Shown piece after piece: positions 52,455 to 61,601 of a DNA stretch of 64,000 bases. A model generated the notes under the pieces. The model was given only the letters and a program-made list of their open reading frames with translations, ran no database searches and was not told the origin of the DNA. The position numbers and the translations under genes were made by a program. Numbering within the stretch: position 1 is the stretch's first letter; every line of letters starts with the position of its first letter. This DNA comes from Lachnospiraceae bacterium (GTDB taxonomy: Bacteria; Bacillota; Clostridia; Lachnospirales; Lachnospiraceae), in contig SVEN01000003.1 in the NCBI GenBank assembly GCA_015057365.1, forward strand, positions 1 through 64,000, in the 5' to 3' direction.

Positions 52455-53541
52455 GTAATACTACCCCCTCCACATACCAGTCCATTTTCTCAAGTAGCAC
52501 CTCATCACTCAGACTTTCTCCGTTATCACAGCGAAGCTGCCCCGTATTATCGTATATCACGTTAGAAAACACACTGTTTTCCGCCATGAAAGATTTTACA
52601 TGCGCTATCTCCTGTCGTAGTTCTTCCGGAACAAGCGGAGAATACTCTCCCAGACCTACCGCTCCGGTCTCAATCCCGAACCAATGTCGCTTTATATTGT
52701 TTGCTTCTCCGGTCAAACGTTCCCGGACAATTTTACAATACAGTTCCTCCCAATTCCAGACACTGGCCGTCAAATAGCGTTCCGATAAACCTTCTTCCAT
52801 CTCGTTGTATCCGATGGAATACACGCCTGCCTTATCCGCTGCTATCGCCACAAAGTGTTGATTTTGATGATAGGTTATCAAATCAACCTCAAATTCCTCA
52901 ATGAGTCGCTCTGTGGCCGCTTCTTCCTTTTCACGATCATCCCATGCCTGTGTCCATATCACATGTACCTGTGCCTCCGGATTTACACTTCGTACCCCCA
53001 ATGTAAAGGCATTGATTCCGCGATTCACCTCACTGTTGGCCATCGCCGCCACATAACCGATCGAATTGTTTTGTGTCATCCTGCCGGCAAGGACACCCGA
53101 TAAATATCTAGCCTGATACATCCGTCCGAAATAGGAGGTCATATTATCTGCATAATACTCCGCAGATATCCCGTAAAATGCCACGTCCGGATAGCTTTGA
53201 ATCACATCCCGCATCAATGACGGATATGCATAGCTTGACAAAATAATCATAGAGGCACCTTCTTTTACCAGACTGTGTACCGCCTTCGCACAGCTGTCAC
53301 TATCCTCCGGCACATGCTCTTTCACAAGCAATTCCGTACCCAGCTTCTCACACGCATATCGTACTCCCCGGTAATGCGCACTGTTCCAGCCCTGTTCATC
53401 AACGGAACCCGTAATTATCAAGCCTACCTTCATTGCTTTTTCCTTTTTGTTTCCGGTAATCAGAATCCCGATCAACAAAATCGCCAGTACCACACCGATT
53501 GCCACAAGCAATATTCTTTGAAACAGCTTACTGTTTTTCAT
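52447..53541 (-). CDS. Membrane-anchored BMP-family binding protein 1
   Basis: The 364-residue protein has an N-terminal transmembrane anchor without a lipobox cysteine (ILLVAIGVVLAILLIGILITG). A BMP/Med-type type I periplasmic binding domain follows: KVGLIITGSVDEQGWNSAHYRGV, EVNRGINAFTLGVRSVNPEA, IWTQAWDDREKEEAATERLI, GVYSIGYNEM. Family members bind purine nucleosides and normally serve ABC importers, but none is encoded here. The ORF track starts at a TTG one codon early. It overlaps both the preceding BMP gene and the following kinase gene. Confidence 0.9.
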   Translation of the reverse strand: MKNSKLFQRILLVAIGVVLAILLIGILITGNKKEKAMKVGLIITGSVDEQGWNSAHYRGVRYACEKLGTELLVKEHVPEDSDSCAKAVHSLVKEGASMIILSSYAYPSLMRDVIQSYPDVAFYGISAEYYADNMTSYFGRMYQARYLSGVLAGRMTQNNSIGYVAAMANSEVNRGINAFTLGVRSVNPEAQVHVIWTQAWDDREKEEAATERLIEEFEVDLITYHQNQHFVAIAADKAGVYSIGYNEMEEGLSERYLTASVWNWEELYCKIVRERLTGEANNIKRHWFGIETGAVGLGEYSPLVPEELRQEIAHVKSFMAENSVFSNVIYDNTGQLRCDNGESLSDEVLLEKMDWYVEGVVLHE

Positions 53542-54625
53542 CAATCACCACCCCTTCCACGTACCAGTCAAAACTGTTCAGCATAGCGGAATCGGTCATA
53601 CTTTCTCCTTCTTCCACCCGAATCCGGCCTTTGTTGTCCCGAATCGGACCGTAAAACACGTCAAAATTGCCGCTAATCAGAAGTTGTTGTCTGACATCCA
53701 CTTCTTCCTGCACACCTGCCTTTACCACGGCAGATAACGGAGCCATAGACACCATCCCTGTCTCCACACCTTCCCAATAATGGTGACCTTCAAATTTCCC
53801 TTGCAGGCAGGTCAGAATATGTGGCGTATAAAAATTCTCCCAATCCCAAACCGCCGCCGTTAAAAAGGTATTTGGATAATGAGCACTGTTATCTACATTA
53901 TAACCGATAGACATTACTCCGCAACGCTCAGCCACCTCCAACGGTTTTATCGAGTCACTGTGCATAGCCATGATATCTATTTCATATTCATCGATTAACC
54001 GTTCGGCCGCCTGTTCCGCTGCCGTATCATCATTCCAGGAATTCGTCCAACAAACGTATACCTCTGCCTCCGGATTGACACTGCGAACACCGAGGGTAAA
54101 GGCATTAATCCCTCGATTTACCTCAGCAATGGGAAACGCCGCTACATATCCGATACGTCCGGTTTCTGTCTGCATTCCTGCCACAATCCCGGTCAAATAG
54201 CGAATCTGATACATTCTCCCGAAATAGCTGGATAGATTCTTCCCTTCTCCTACGCCCGTTGCGTGAAAGAAATAAATCTCCGGATATTTCTCCGCTGCCT
54301 CTTCCATTCCGGTTCCGAATTCAAACGAGTTCGCTACGATAATCTCACATCCGGAATGTATCAGTTCATCGATTACACCGCATATGGTTTCTGTCGTAAC
54401 CGTTTCTTTATAAATCAACTCCAAATTTAACTGTGTTGCTGTTTTCTCCAATCCTTCATAATGAGACTGACACCAGTTCCGGTCATCTTTCTTTCCGTTT
54501 AAAATCACTCCGACTTTGGTAGTTTCTTCCGTTACCATCGTTTCCGTTTCACGGGTTGTAATCACAAATATTCCGACAATAATCGCAAGAATAATCACTC
54601 CGGAAATCATAAACACTTTTTTCAT
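53528..54625 (-). CDS. Membrane-anchored BMP-family binding protein 2
   Basis: The 365-residue protein is a paralogue of its downstream neighbour: a single N-terminal anchor (MISGVIILAIIVGIFVITT, no Cys lipobox), then KVGVILNGKKDDRNWCQSHYEGL, SYFGRMYQIRYLTGIVAGMQTETGRIGYVAAF, EVNRGINAFTLGVRSVNPEA and VCWTNSWNDDTAAEQAAERLI. It is the first gene of the operon, preceded by SD AAAGGAG and a consensus promoter. I infer that it binds a nucleoside-like ligand outside the membrane and, alone or with its paralogue, modulates the kinase. Confidence 0.9.
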   Translation of the reverse strand: MKKVFMISGVIILAIIVGIFVITTRETETMVTEETTKVGVILNGKKDDRNWCQSHYEGLEKTATQLNLELIYKETVTTETICGVIDELIHSGCEIIVANSFEFGTGMEEAAEKYPEIYFFHATGVGEGKNLSSYFGRMYQIRYLTGIVAGMQTETGRIGYVAAFPIAEVNRGINAFTLGVRSVNPEAEVYVCWTNSWNDDTAAEQAAERLIDEYEIDIMAMHSDSIKPLEVAERCGVMSIGYNVDNSAHYPNTFLTAAVWDWENFYTPHILTCLQGKFEGHHYWEGVETGMVSMAPLSAVVKAGVQEEVDVRQQLLISGNFDVFYGPIRDNKGRIRVEEGESMTDSAMLNSFDWYVEGVVIDEKQ

Positions 54626-54697
54626 TGCCTCTACTCTCCTTTGTAATGATACCCATCATTCTGCCTTTTCTGCGAAATTCCCTATAAATCTCTTTTT

Positions 54698-54726
54698 ATT
54701 ATACAATATCTTCCATATAATCACAA
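54698..54726 (-). promoter_or_regulatory. Promoter of the BMP/kinase/c-di-GMP operon
   Basis: The minus strand reads TTGTGA, a 17-base spacer and TATAAT, 73 bases before the first ATG. Confidence 0.8.
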
Positions 54727-54733
54727 CACTTTG

Positions 54734-54777
54734 AAAAAAATAAAGAGGATGTCACATAGTAAAATGCAACATCCTCT
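54734..54777 (-). terminator. Terminator of the flavin oxidoreductase gene
   Basis: AGAGGATGT...ACATCCTCT followed by TTATTTTTTT on the minus strand lies about 40 bases after the stop codon. Confidence 0.82.
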
Positions 54778-54817
54778 TCCTACATCAAAGCAATCTATCG
54801 GCTCTGCTTATTTTGTA

Positions 54818-56809
54818 TTAAATATGGTTTGCCACCTCAAAGGCATCCCAGATTGCATACATAATATTGGCTACCTTCTTGGCATCACCAAGGAGATAAA
54901 TCTCCGGCACATCGAACTCTACCTCGTGGTACAGGGAATTCTCCTCATTGTATCCCACGGAAAGGATAACGCTGTCGCAAGCCAGTTCCTTTACGCCCTC
55001 CGGGGTCTCCACAGAAAGCTTACCGCCTGCATAACCGGTTACCTTTGCACCGGTCAAAATCTCTACGTTATTGAACGGAAGCAATGCCGCCAGCATGTCG
55101 GAATTGGAGTGACAAAGCGGGCCGTTTACTTTCATAATCTTATCCTGTGCCTCTACAATGGTCACCTTCTTGCCGTCTTTTGCCAGCCATAATGCAGTCT
55201 CACAACCCACCAGACCGCCGCCTACCACAACCGTGGTGTCGCCGCAATTCTTTTCCTTTAACAGTACCTGAGACGCGGTATATACCTTTTCATCGTCACC
55301 TAAGGAGAATACCTTCGGAGTGGAGCCGGTGGCCATGATAACGGTATCGTAATCGCCTTCTAAAATATCCTTCTTGGTAATCTCGGTGTTTAAATGCACC
55401 TCAACCTTTAAGCGGTCCATTTCCTGGGCATACCAGTTCGCCAACGCAATATCGTCTTCCTTAAACTTCGGCGCACCGCCCGGTAATAAGTTACCGCCCA
55501 GGCGTCCGCTCCGCTCAAACAGTACCGGCTGATGTCCGCGGATGGCAAGCACTCTTGCCGCCTCGCATCCGGCTACACCGCCGCCGACCACAAGTACTTT
55601 TTTCTTCTGTAAAATCGGCTCATAGGCCATGGCACGTTCTCTTGCCGCCTGCGGATTTACCGCACAGTTGATAAGAGAATAGGTCGCAATACGTCCCATA
55701 CAGCCCTCGTGACAGGAAATACACGGACGAATCTGACAGGTTCTGCCGGAACGAAGCTTGTTACAGTAATCCGGGTCCGCAAGAAGCGGTCTTCCCAGAG
55801 AAATCATATCGCACTCACCGTTCTGAAGGGCTTCCAGTGCCGTATCCGGATCATCCATACGTCCAGCACAGATTACCGGAATATCCACAACTTCCTTTAC
55901 AATCTTACAGAACGGACGGAACAGGCCCTTTTCCTGATACATCGGCGGATGACTCCACCACCAGGAATCGTAAGAACCTGCGTCTACATCAAGGGCATCA
56001 TAACCGTACTGTGCCAGAAGCTTTGCAGCCTCGATACCTTCCTCGATATCTCTGCCCTTTTCTTCAAACTCTTCTCCCGGAAGGGCACCCTTTCTCCAGT
56101 CCTTAATCATACTCTTTACGCTGTAACGAAGGGTAACCGGGAAATCCTTACCGCAGCGAGACTTAATCTCTTCCACGATTTCCTTTGCAAAACGAAGCCG
56201 GTTCTCTAAGGAGCCGCCGTACTCGTCGGTTCTTAAGTTAAACATGGAAATCGCAAACTGGTCTAATAAATAGCCCTCATGCACCGCATGAATCTGAATA
56301 CCGTCAAACCCACCTCGCATGGCATTGTACGCACCGTCACCGAAGGACTTTACGATACTGCGAATCTCTTCCTTCGTAATGGAACGGCACATCTTATCAA
56401 GCCAACGATGCGGAATCTCCGACGGTGCTACCGGCGGGAACTCACCCAGGTTGGTCGGAATAGTAACACGCCCGAAGCCGCCGGACATCTGTAAGAAAAT
56501 CTTACTGCCGTAAGCATGTACACGCTCGGTCATCTCCTTACTGGTTCTTGTAAAATGCACCGCATTGTGAGTAGATACCGGAATAATGGACTGATTCTGC
56601 GGCTCTACCTGCTGGTCACAGAAGGTAACACCGGTAATAATAAGGCCGGTACCGCCCTTTGCACGCTCTACATAATAATCAATACCACGCTGGTTCCAAC
56701 CGCCCTCGGCATCGGAAAGGCCTAACGGTCCCATCGGTGCCATGGCAAAGCGGTTCTTAATCTCCACATTACCGATTTTCACCGGGGTAAACAGTTCTTT
56801 GTACTTCAT
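54818..56809 (-). CDS. NADH:flavin oxidoreductase, 2-enoate-reductase type
   Basis: The 663-residue flavoenzyme combines an Old Yellow Enzyme barrel (residues 1-370: FTPVKIGNVEIKNRFAMAPMG, HAVHEGYLLDQFAISMFNLRTDEYGGSLENRLRF) with a four-cysteine iron-sulfur site (CISCHEGC..INCAVNP). An FAD/NAD-binding domain follows (VLVVGGGVAGCEAARVLAIRGH, VVGGGLVGCETALWLA). Relatives reduce 2-enoates, enoyl-bile-acid intermediates or phenylacrylates in anaerobes. The substrate is not evident. The ORF track starts 24 codons early; ATG at 56809 follows AAAGGAG. It is monocistronic. Confidence 0.92.
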   Translation of the reverse strand: MKYKELFTPVKIGNVEIKNRFAMAPMGPLGLSDAEGGWNQRGIDYYVERAKGGTGLIITGVTFCDQQVEPQNQSIIPVSTHNAVHFTRTSKEMTERVHAYGSKIFLQMSGGFGRVTIPTNLGEFPPVAPSEIPHRWLDKMCRSITKEEIRSIVKSFGDGAYNAMRGGFDGIQIHAVHEGYLLDQFAISMFNLRTDEYGGSLENRLRFAKEIVEEIKSRCGKDFPVTLRYSVKSMIKDWRKGALPGEEFEEKGRDIEEGIEAAKLLAQYGYDALDVDAGSYDSWWWSHPPMYQEKGLFRPFCKIVKEVVDIPVICAGRMDDPDTALEALQNGECDMISLGRPLLADPDYCNKLRSGRTCQIRPCISCHEGCMGRIATYSLINCAVNPQAARERAMAYEPILQKKKVLVVGGGVAGCEAARVLAIRGHQPVLFERSGRLGGNLLPGGAPKFKEDDIALANWYAQEMDRLKVEVHLNTEITKKDILEGDYDTVIMATGSTPKVFSLGDDEKVYTASQVLLKEKNCGDTTVVVGGGLVGCETALWLAKDGKKVTIVEAQDKIMKVNGPLCHSNSDMLAALLPFNNVEILTGAKVTGYAGGKLSVETPEGVKELACDSVILSVGYNEENSLYHEVEFDVPEIYLLGDAKKVANIMYAIWDAFEVANHI

Positions 56810-56913
56810 AAGTTTCTTCTCCTTTGTCGTATAATGCACACATACAACTCTCCGTTGTATCCTGTAACACAAGTCTCTCACCCATTTATTCGAATCCTAA
56901 TTTATTTAGATAT

Positions 56914-56942
56914 ATTATACCCCAAAAGAAACCAAAATCCAA
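56914..56942 (-). promoter_or_regulatory. Promoter of the flavin oxidoreductase gene
   Basis: The minus strand reads TTGGAT, a 17-base spacer and TATAAT, with a leader of about 100 bases containing an ACAACGGAGAGTTGT inverted repeat. Confidence 0.72.
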
Positions 56943-56988
56943 GTCCCAAAATACGATTTATCCCTGTGTCTTCCTCACTTTTATCCAC

Positions 56989-57025
56989 AAAAAAGCGGCT
57001 GTGAAAAGCCTTTCACACAACCGCT
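56989..57025 (-). terminator. Terminator of the ABC-2 exporter operon
   Basis: AGCGGTTGTGTGAAA pairs with TTTCACAGCCGCT, followed by TTTTTT on the minus strand. Confidence 0.85.
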
Positions 57026-57037
57026 TTCTTCTTCCTT

Positions 57038-58168
57038 TTACGCCGCTTTTCTTCTCTTTACCACCACTAAAAATACAAAGAACACTGCCACCGCAAAGGC
57101 TGTTATTATTCCACAGTTTACCAAAAACTCCGAAAAATGAGTTGTCGCCGAATTCTCAATGTTCAACAATCTGACATTTTTCATATACCAGCCCGCCGGT
57201 AAAAACTCACCGATGATATTCACATAATCAGGCAACAGCTCCGCCGGCACAAACACTCCGCTAAAAAAGGACATACCAAGGCCCAGGATGTTGCTGGCAC
57301 CGTTTAAAGCATCCACACTCGGCAACAACACACCAAACAATACGGATACCGCTATGGAGAACAGCAAAATGGTAAAACTGTTTAAAGTACCGAGTAAATA
57401 TTCCGCCGCTGTGAAATCTCTGTGATAGATGATTGCTCCCAGTCCCATAAACAAAGCCCATACCAAAATAGCCACCATTACAATCCCTTTTACCATCTCG
57501 ACATTTTGCTTGCGCACACTCACCATTCCGCAATCGGTGCGCATCTTAATATCCTTCCGGTAAAAAACATGCATCACCGGCCCCAATATCATAATCAAAA
57601 TACACGGCATGACATAGGCCAGGAAAGTAAAGAAGAAATACCCCTGTCGTGTACTCATGGCATCACGCCCCGACAGCACCTCGGTTACCGCACGATGTTC
57701 CGTATTCTTTAATACGGATTCACAGGCCTCCTCTATCGTCTTTCCCATGGCTAGCTCCGCTCTCACATATTGGAAAAACAGCTCGATTTTCTGATCCACA
57801 AAGGCCATATTCGGCTTTATACTCAGGCGCTCGATTCCACCCATTTCCCCCGCCAGGAAAGTTTCCTCGAAGCCTTCTTCCACATACACCACATAATCTA
57901 CCATACCGGTAAAAATAAGCTCCGATAAAAGATCTTCATCATACTCCGTCTCCACTTCGTTTTCCTGCTCCAGATAGGCAATCAGTGCTTTTGACAGTAC
58001 CGATTCTTCTTTATCCTCTACATAGATGGTCAGTTCTGTGGCCTGATACATCTTCTCCTGATCTTTTCCCGAAAAGAACGACATTATAATGATAAGCCCA
58101 AAGAAAATCACGAAATACGCACTTACAGAAGGTAATGCCTTTTTCACAATCTTTAATACTACTTTCAT
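57038..58168 (-). CDS. ABC-2 type transporter permease 2
   Basis: The 376-residue protein has one N-terminal helix, an extracytoplasmic region of about 140 residues (YVEDKEESVLSKALIAYLEQENEVETEYDEDLL), and five helices in the C-terminal half, the layout of ABC2_membrane_3 exporters such as YhgE/LnrM-type permeases. The C-terminal tail VVKRRKAA is cytoplasmic. It overlaps permease 1 by 4 bp (ATGA), so the two are coupled and probably form a heterodimer with the ATPase encoded upstream. Confidence 0.88.
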   Translation of the reverse strand: MKVVLKIVKKALPSVSAYFVIFFGLIIIMSFFSGKDQEKMYQATELTIYVEDKEESVLSKALIAYLEQENEVETEYDEDLLSELIFTGMVDYVVYVEEGFEETFLAGEMGGIERLSIKPNMAFVDQKIELFFQYVRAELAMGKTIEEACESVLKNTEHRAVTEVLSGRDAMSTRQGYFFFTFLAYVMPCILIMILGPVMHVFYRKDIKMRTDCGMVSVRKQNVEMVKGIVMVAILVWALFMGLGAIIYHRDFTAAEYLLGTLNSFTILLFSIAVSVLFGVLLPSVDALNGASNILGLGMSFFSGVFVPAELLPDYVNIIGEFLPAGWYMKNVRLLNIENSATTHFSEFLVNCGIITAFAVAVFFVFLVVVKRRKAA

Positions 58169-59316
58169 GCCTTAGACACGCTCCTTCCTGCTCTTTTCTG
58201 GCGAAGCATAACAACAAACATGCTTCCGACTGTCAAGCAAACACACCAAATGAAAACACCGAACAGACAGCTTGCAAACTTCTCTGTATCCCCCATAATA
58301 CACAAGGCCTGCATGGAGTCCGCAATGAGCGTTGCCGGGTTAATCCTGTTCACTACCGGTACCGTCAATTCAATTGCCATACGGATATTTCCTACCATAA
58401 GGCCTGCCAAAAAGCAACTGAACATGGTTGTTCCCATCATTATAGAATTCTGCAAACTGTCGCTTTTTTGTACTACGGTTCCGATAAAATATCCGTTTAA
58501 CACACCAAGCAGGCTGTAGAACGCCCCGCCTAAAAACAGCCATCCGTTTACGTTACCGAAGTCTACCTTCAGTATCAGGATAAAATACGCAATGTTAATC
58601 AAAAACTGTAAATACTGAATGGTAAAGGCCGCTGCCACATCACAAATCACCGTCGGCACAATCCGCATCGGCGCCGCCAGACGTCTTGCGGATACATAGG
58701 CAAGCTTCTGATTCAGCTCATTGGTATTCATAAGTCCGTACATGGCACCGTACAGACTTGCCATGGCAATGAGTGCCTGGAAATACTGTACAAACGGGTC
58801 CGTTGTGGCACCTTCGAATTCCTTTGCGGAAAGGGTGGTAACCTCCGCTGAAAAGGCTTCCATTACCTCCGGGAGTTTCCCTTTCATTGCGGCCTCAATA
58901 AACATATCCTTACTCTGCAAATATCCATCCACTACCGTCTTTACAACAGTGGAGTTGAGTCCGTTTTCTTTGAGAAGCACCTTTGTCTCTTCTCCGGTCA
59001 CAATGACCGCACTCACCTCTCCGTCAGTCAAAAGAGTCTCGGCAGTCTCCCTGTCACCTTCCGTAACCGTAAAAAACGGAGTGTCCCCATTCTTCATTTC
59101 CGCAAGGAAAGTAACAAACGCCTCGTCTTCCGGGTTTCCCTCTTCTGTCACCACAGCCACCGGAATCGTAATAAAGCCCCAGTCCTTGTTTGTTGCATCG
59201 GAAAAAGCTGCCTTAAATACCGTTCCCAAAAGAAGCGGAAACAAAATGGACCAGAAAAACAACTGTCGCATCCGTAGCAATCGTTTTAATCGATAAACAT
59301 AATGTATCATGGTCAT
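58165..59316 (-). CDS. ABC-2 type transporter permease 1
   Basis: The 383-residue protein has the same architecture as permease 2: a short basic N-terminus (YRLKRLLRMRQLFFWSILFPLLLGTVF), an extracytoplasmic domain (TEEGNPEDEAFVTFLAEMKNGDTPFFTVTEGDRETAETLL) and five C-terminal helices ending RQKRAGRSVSKA. It lies 5 bp after the ATPase gene. It probably exports an antimicrobial or lipid-like compound under control of the divergent two-component system. Confidence 0.88.
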   Translation of the reverse strand: MTMIHYVYRLKRLLRMRQLFFWSILFPLLLGTVFKAAFSDATNKDWGFITIPVAVVTEEGNPEDEAFVTFLAEMKNGDTPFFTVTEGDRETAETLLTDGEVSAVIVTGEETKVLLKENGLNSTVVKTVVDGYLQSKDMFIEAAMKGKLPEVMEAFSAEVTTLSAKEFEGATTDPFVQYFQALIAMASLYGAMYGLMNTNELNQKLAYVSARRLAAPMRIVPTVICDVAAAFTIQYLQFLINIAYFILILKVDFGNVNGWLFLGGAFYSLLGVLNGYFIGTVVQKSDSLQNSIMMGTTMFSCFLAGLMVGNIRMAIELTVPVVNRINPATLIADSMQALCIMGDTEKFASCLFGVFIWCVCLTVGSMFVVMLRQKRAGRSVSKA

Positions 59317-59321
59317 CCCCC

Positions 59322-60269
59322 TTACTGTACTTCGTCACGAAGCTCTTTGCCGGTAATTTCAAGAAACACATCGTTTAAGGTCGGCTGCTCCGCAAACACT
59401 CTGCCGAAGGAAATCTCCGCATTGTTTAAATACTCCAGCACATGCAGTACGTTATGTCTTCCGCCGTTACACTTAATGGTAGCCATACCATCGATATACT
59501 CCACAGAGGTTACATGGGAAAGCTTCTCTAACCCGAACATTGCCTCGCTGGTCAGTTCCGGCACCTCCACCCGGATGGTTTCACCGGTCTGAATCATACT
59601 CTTAAGCTCATCCTTCGTACCGGTTGCCACCAACTGACCCTTATCGATAATAGCAATTCTGGAACAAAGCTGCTCCACTTCTTCCATGTAGTGGGAGGTG
59701 TAGATTACCGTCGCTCCCTGGCGGTTCAACTCCTTAATACCCTCTAAGATTTTGTTCCGGCTCTGTGGATCAATGGCCACCGTCGGCTCATCAAAAATAA
59801 TCAGTTCCGGCTTATGTGCGATACCACAGGCGATATTCAAACGACGGAGAAGTCCGCCGGACAACTTCTTCGGATAAAACTTTGTAAATTCCTCCAACCC
59901 TACAAAGGTAATTGCCTCCTGCACCAGCGCCTTTCTTTTTTCTTTCTCCTTTACATACAAGCTGCAAAAGTAATCGATGTTCTCATACACCGTAAGCTCA
60001 TCAAATACCGCTACATTCTGCAGCACTATGCCGATACGGCCCTTCACGGAATAATTGTCCGCCCGCATCTTTTCCCCGAATACGGTAATCTCTCCCTTGT
60101 CATACTCCGTCAGGGAAAGCAGGCAATTAATGATGGTGGACTTGCCGCTGCCGTTTGGTCCCAACAGCCCGAAAATCTCTCCCTTTTCAATGGACAGATT
60201 CATGTGATCCACCGCCACCAGCTCCTTATACCGCTTTACCAGATTCTCAATCTTAACTACTGTATTCAT
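59322..60269 (-). CDS. ABC transporter ATP-binding protein
   Basis: The 315-residue ATPase has Walker A GPNGSGKST, a Q-loop (GIVLQNVAVFDELTV), signature KLSGGLLRRLNIACGIA, Walker B LIIFDEPTVAIDPQS and H-loop IYTSHYMEE, and a C-terminal DUF4162-like domain (GRVFAEQPTLNDVFLEITGKEL). This is the drug/lipid exporter branch of ABC-2 ATPases. The ORF track starts early; ATG at 60269 follows AAAGGAG. It heads the exporter operon, divergent from the histidine kinase gene. Confidence 0.92.
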   Translation of the reverse strand: MNTVVKIENLVKRYKELVAVDHMNLSIEKGEIFGLLGPNGSGKSTIINCLLSLTEYDKGEITVFGEKMRADNYSVKGRIGIVLQNVAVFDELTVYENIDYFCSLYVKEKEKRKALVQEAITFVGLEEFTKFYPKKLSGGLLRRLNIACGIAHKPELIIFDEPTVAIDPQSRNKILEGIKELNRQGATVIYTSHYMEEVEQLCSRIAIIDKGQLVATGTKDELKSMIQTGETIRVEVPELTSEAMFGLEKLSHVTSVEYIDGMATIKCNGGRHNVLHVLEYLNNAEISFGRVFAEQPTLNDVFLEITGKELRDEVQ

Positions 60270-60314
60270 AGTGTCTCCTTTCGTTTCAAACACGGTTTCG
60301 CATCTTATGCCCCT

Positions 60315-60379
60315 ATCATACCAAAGACAAAACTCACATTCCAGTGTCGTTTGTCAGAAGAAGAATGTGACAAATGTCA
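60315..60379 (-). promoter_or_regulatory. ABC exporter promoter region with two response-regulator-like palindromes
   Basis: TATGAT (minus strand, 60315-60320) is a -10 box without a good -35. Upstream lie TGTCGTTTGTCA (60345-60356) and the perfect palindromic ends of TGACAAATGTCA (60368-60379), with centres 23 bases apart. An activator-dependent promoter controlled by the NarL-type regulator at 61602 is the simplest reading. Confidence 0.6.
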
Positions 60380-60527
60380 TCGGTTTTTGGCTTTTCATTC
60401 TACTAAATATGTGATAAACTGGATTATAGAATTTGGATGAAATTATGCCATATATATTACGCGGTGACCCAGGTGTGGCGATTCTTACGTTTTGTCACTA
60501 CGCCCGAAAAAGAAAGGAGGAATGAAT

Positions 60528-61592
60528 ATGCGAGGAATTATCGACAAACTGGTACTGTTGTTTTTCGGACTGACACTTTTATTAACCACGAATCCGTCCG
60601 TCAAGCCGATTATTCTCCTGCTCTGTGTATTCATTGCGCTTACGATAGAAGAACTGGTTTCCTCCCTGCCCTTTTCCTACGGATTGTTCAGCCTTGGCGT
60701 ACTGCTCGGTATCTTTTTTCCGGATGTACTCTTTTTCCTTCCGGTGCTTTGTTATCCGCTATGTGTGAAGCGTCCGACGCCGCTGTTGCTTGCTTCCCTA
60801 CTTCCGGTAATTCGATCCTTCTTTACCTTTGACGAGATTGCCACTTGTTTCCTTGTTTTGTTCCTGCTTACTGTTGCTTTGCTTCTCTCCTACAGAGAAC
60901 GACAGCTATTGCAAGCTTCTTCGGATTTAATAAAGCTGCGGGACACCGATACGGAGGAAAAGCTTTCCTTACAGGAACAGGCACAGACCTTAATGGAGAA
61001 TCAGGACGCGGGAATCAAAATCGCCACCCTGCAGGAACGCACCCGTATTGCCAGAGAGATTCACGATAATGTAGGGCATCTCTTGTCCCGTTCTATCCTA
61101 CAGGTAGGTGCCATGCTGACCGTAAAAAAAGACGACGAGTCTCTTCTTCTCTTAAAGGAAAGCCTGGATGCCGCCATGCAGGGCATCCGTAGCAGCGTCC
61201 ATGATTTGCGGGATGATGCGCTGGATTTGGAAACTTCCGCCAAGCAGCTTCTGGCGGATTATTCTTCCTACCGGACTTCCTTTGAATACGACATAGCACC
61301 GGAACTTCCGGTTCCCGTGACCTATTGTTTCCTCACCATTATGAAAGAGGCACTGGCAAATATCACAAAGCACAGCAATGCAGACTCCATTCGCATCAGC
61401 ATGAAGGAATACACGTCCCTATACCAACTCTCCATCGGAGATAACGGTACCGATGTGCGGATTCCGGAAGGTAATACCGGCATGGGACTGGAAAATATGC
61501 AGGCACGAGTAGCTTCTCTAAAAGGAACCATCCGTTTCTCCACTCAGAACGGATTTCACATTTTCGTATCTATTCCGAAGGACCATAACTAG
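60528..61592 (+). CDS. NarL/LiaS-type sensor histidine kinase
   Basis: The 354-residue protein has about five to six N-terminal transmembrane helices without a large extracellular domain (intramembrane-sensing type) and a linker. A HisKA_3 dimerisation domain with the phosphoacceptor in RIAREIHDNVGHLLSRSI and an ATPase domain with GDNGTDVR and GNTGMGLENMQARV follow. The ORF track uses a TTG start; ATG at 60528 follows AAAGGAGG with 7-base spacing. The response regulator gene follows after 9 bp. Confidence 0.9.
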   Translation: MRGIIDKLVLLFFGLTLLLTTNPSVKPIILLLCVFIALTIEELVSSLPFSYGLFSLGVLLGIFFPDVLFFLPVLCYPLCVKRPTPLLLASLLPVIRSFFTFDEIATCFLVLFLLTVALLLSYRERQLLQASSDLIKLRDTDTEEKLSLQEQAQTLMENQDAGIKIATLQERTRIAREIHDNVGHLLSRSILQVGAMLTVKKDDESLLLLKESLDAAMQGIRSSVHDLRDDALDLETSAKQLLADYSSYRTSFEYDIAPELPVPVTYCFLTIMKEALANITKHSNADSIRISMKEYTSLYQLSIGDNGTDVRIPEGNTGMGLENMQARVASLKGTIRFSTQNGFHIFVSIPKDHN

Positions 61593-61601
61593 GAGGATTT
61601 T

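Noticed and set aside
52447-54625. Nucleoside ABC importer operon
   Set aside because: The binding proteins are followed by a kinase and c-di-GMP regulators; no importer ATPase or permease gene is adjacent.
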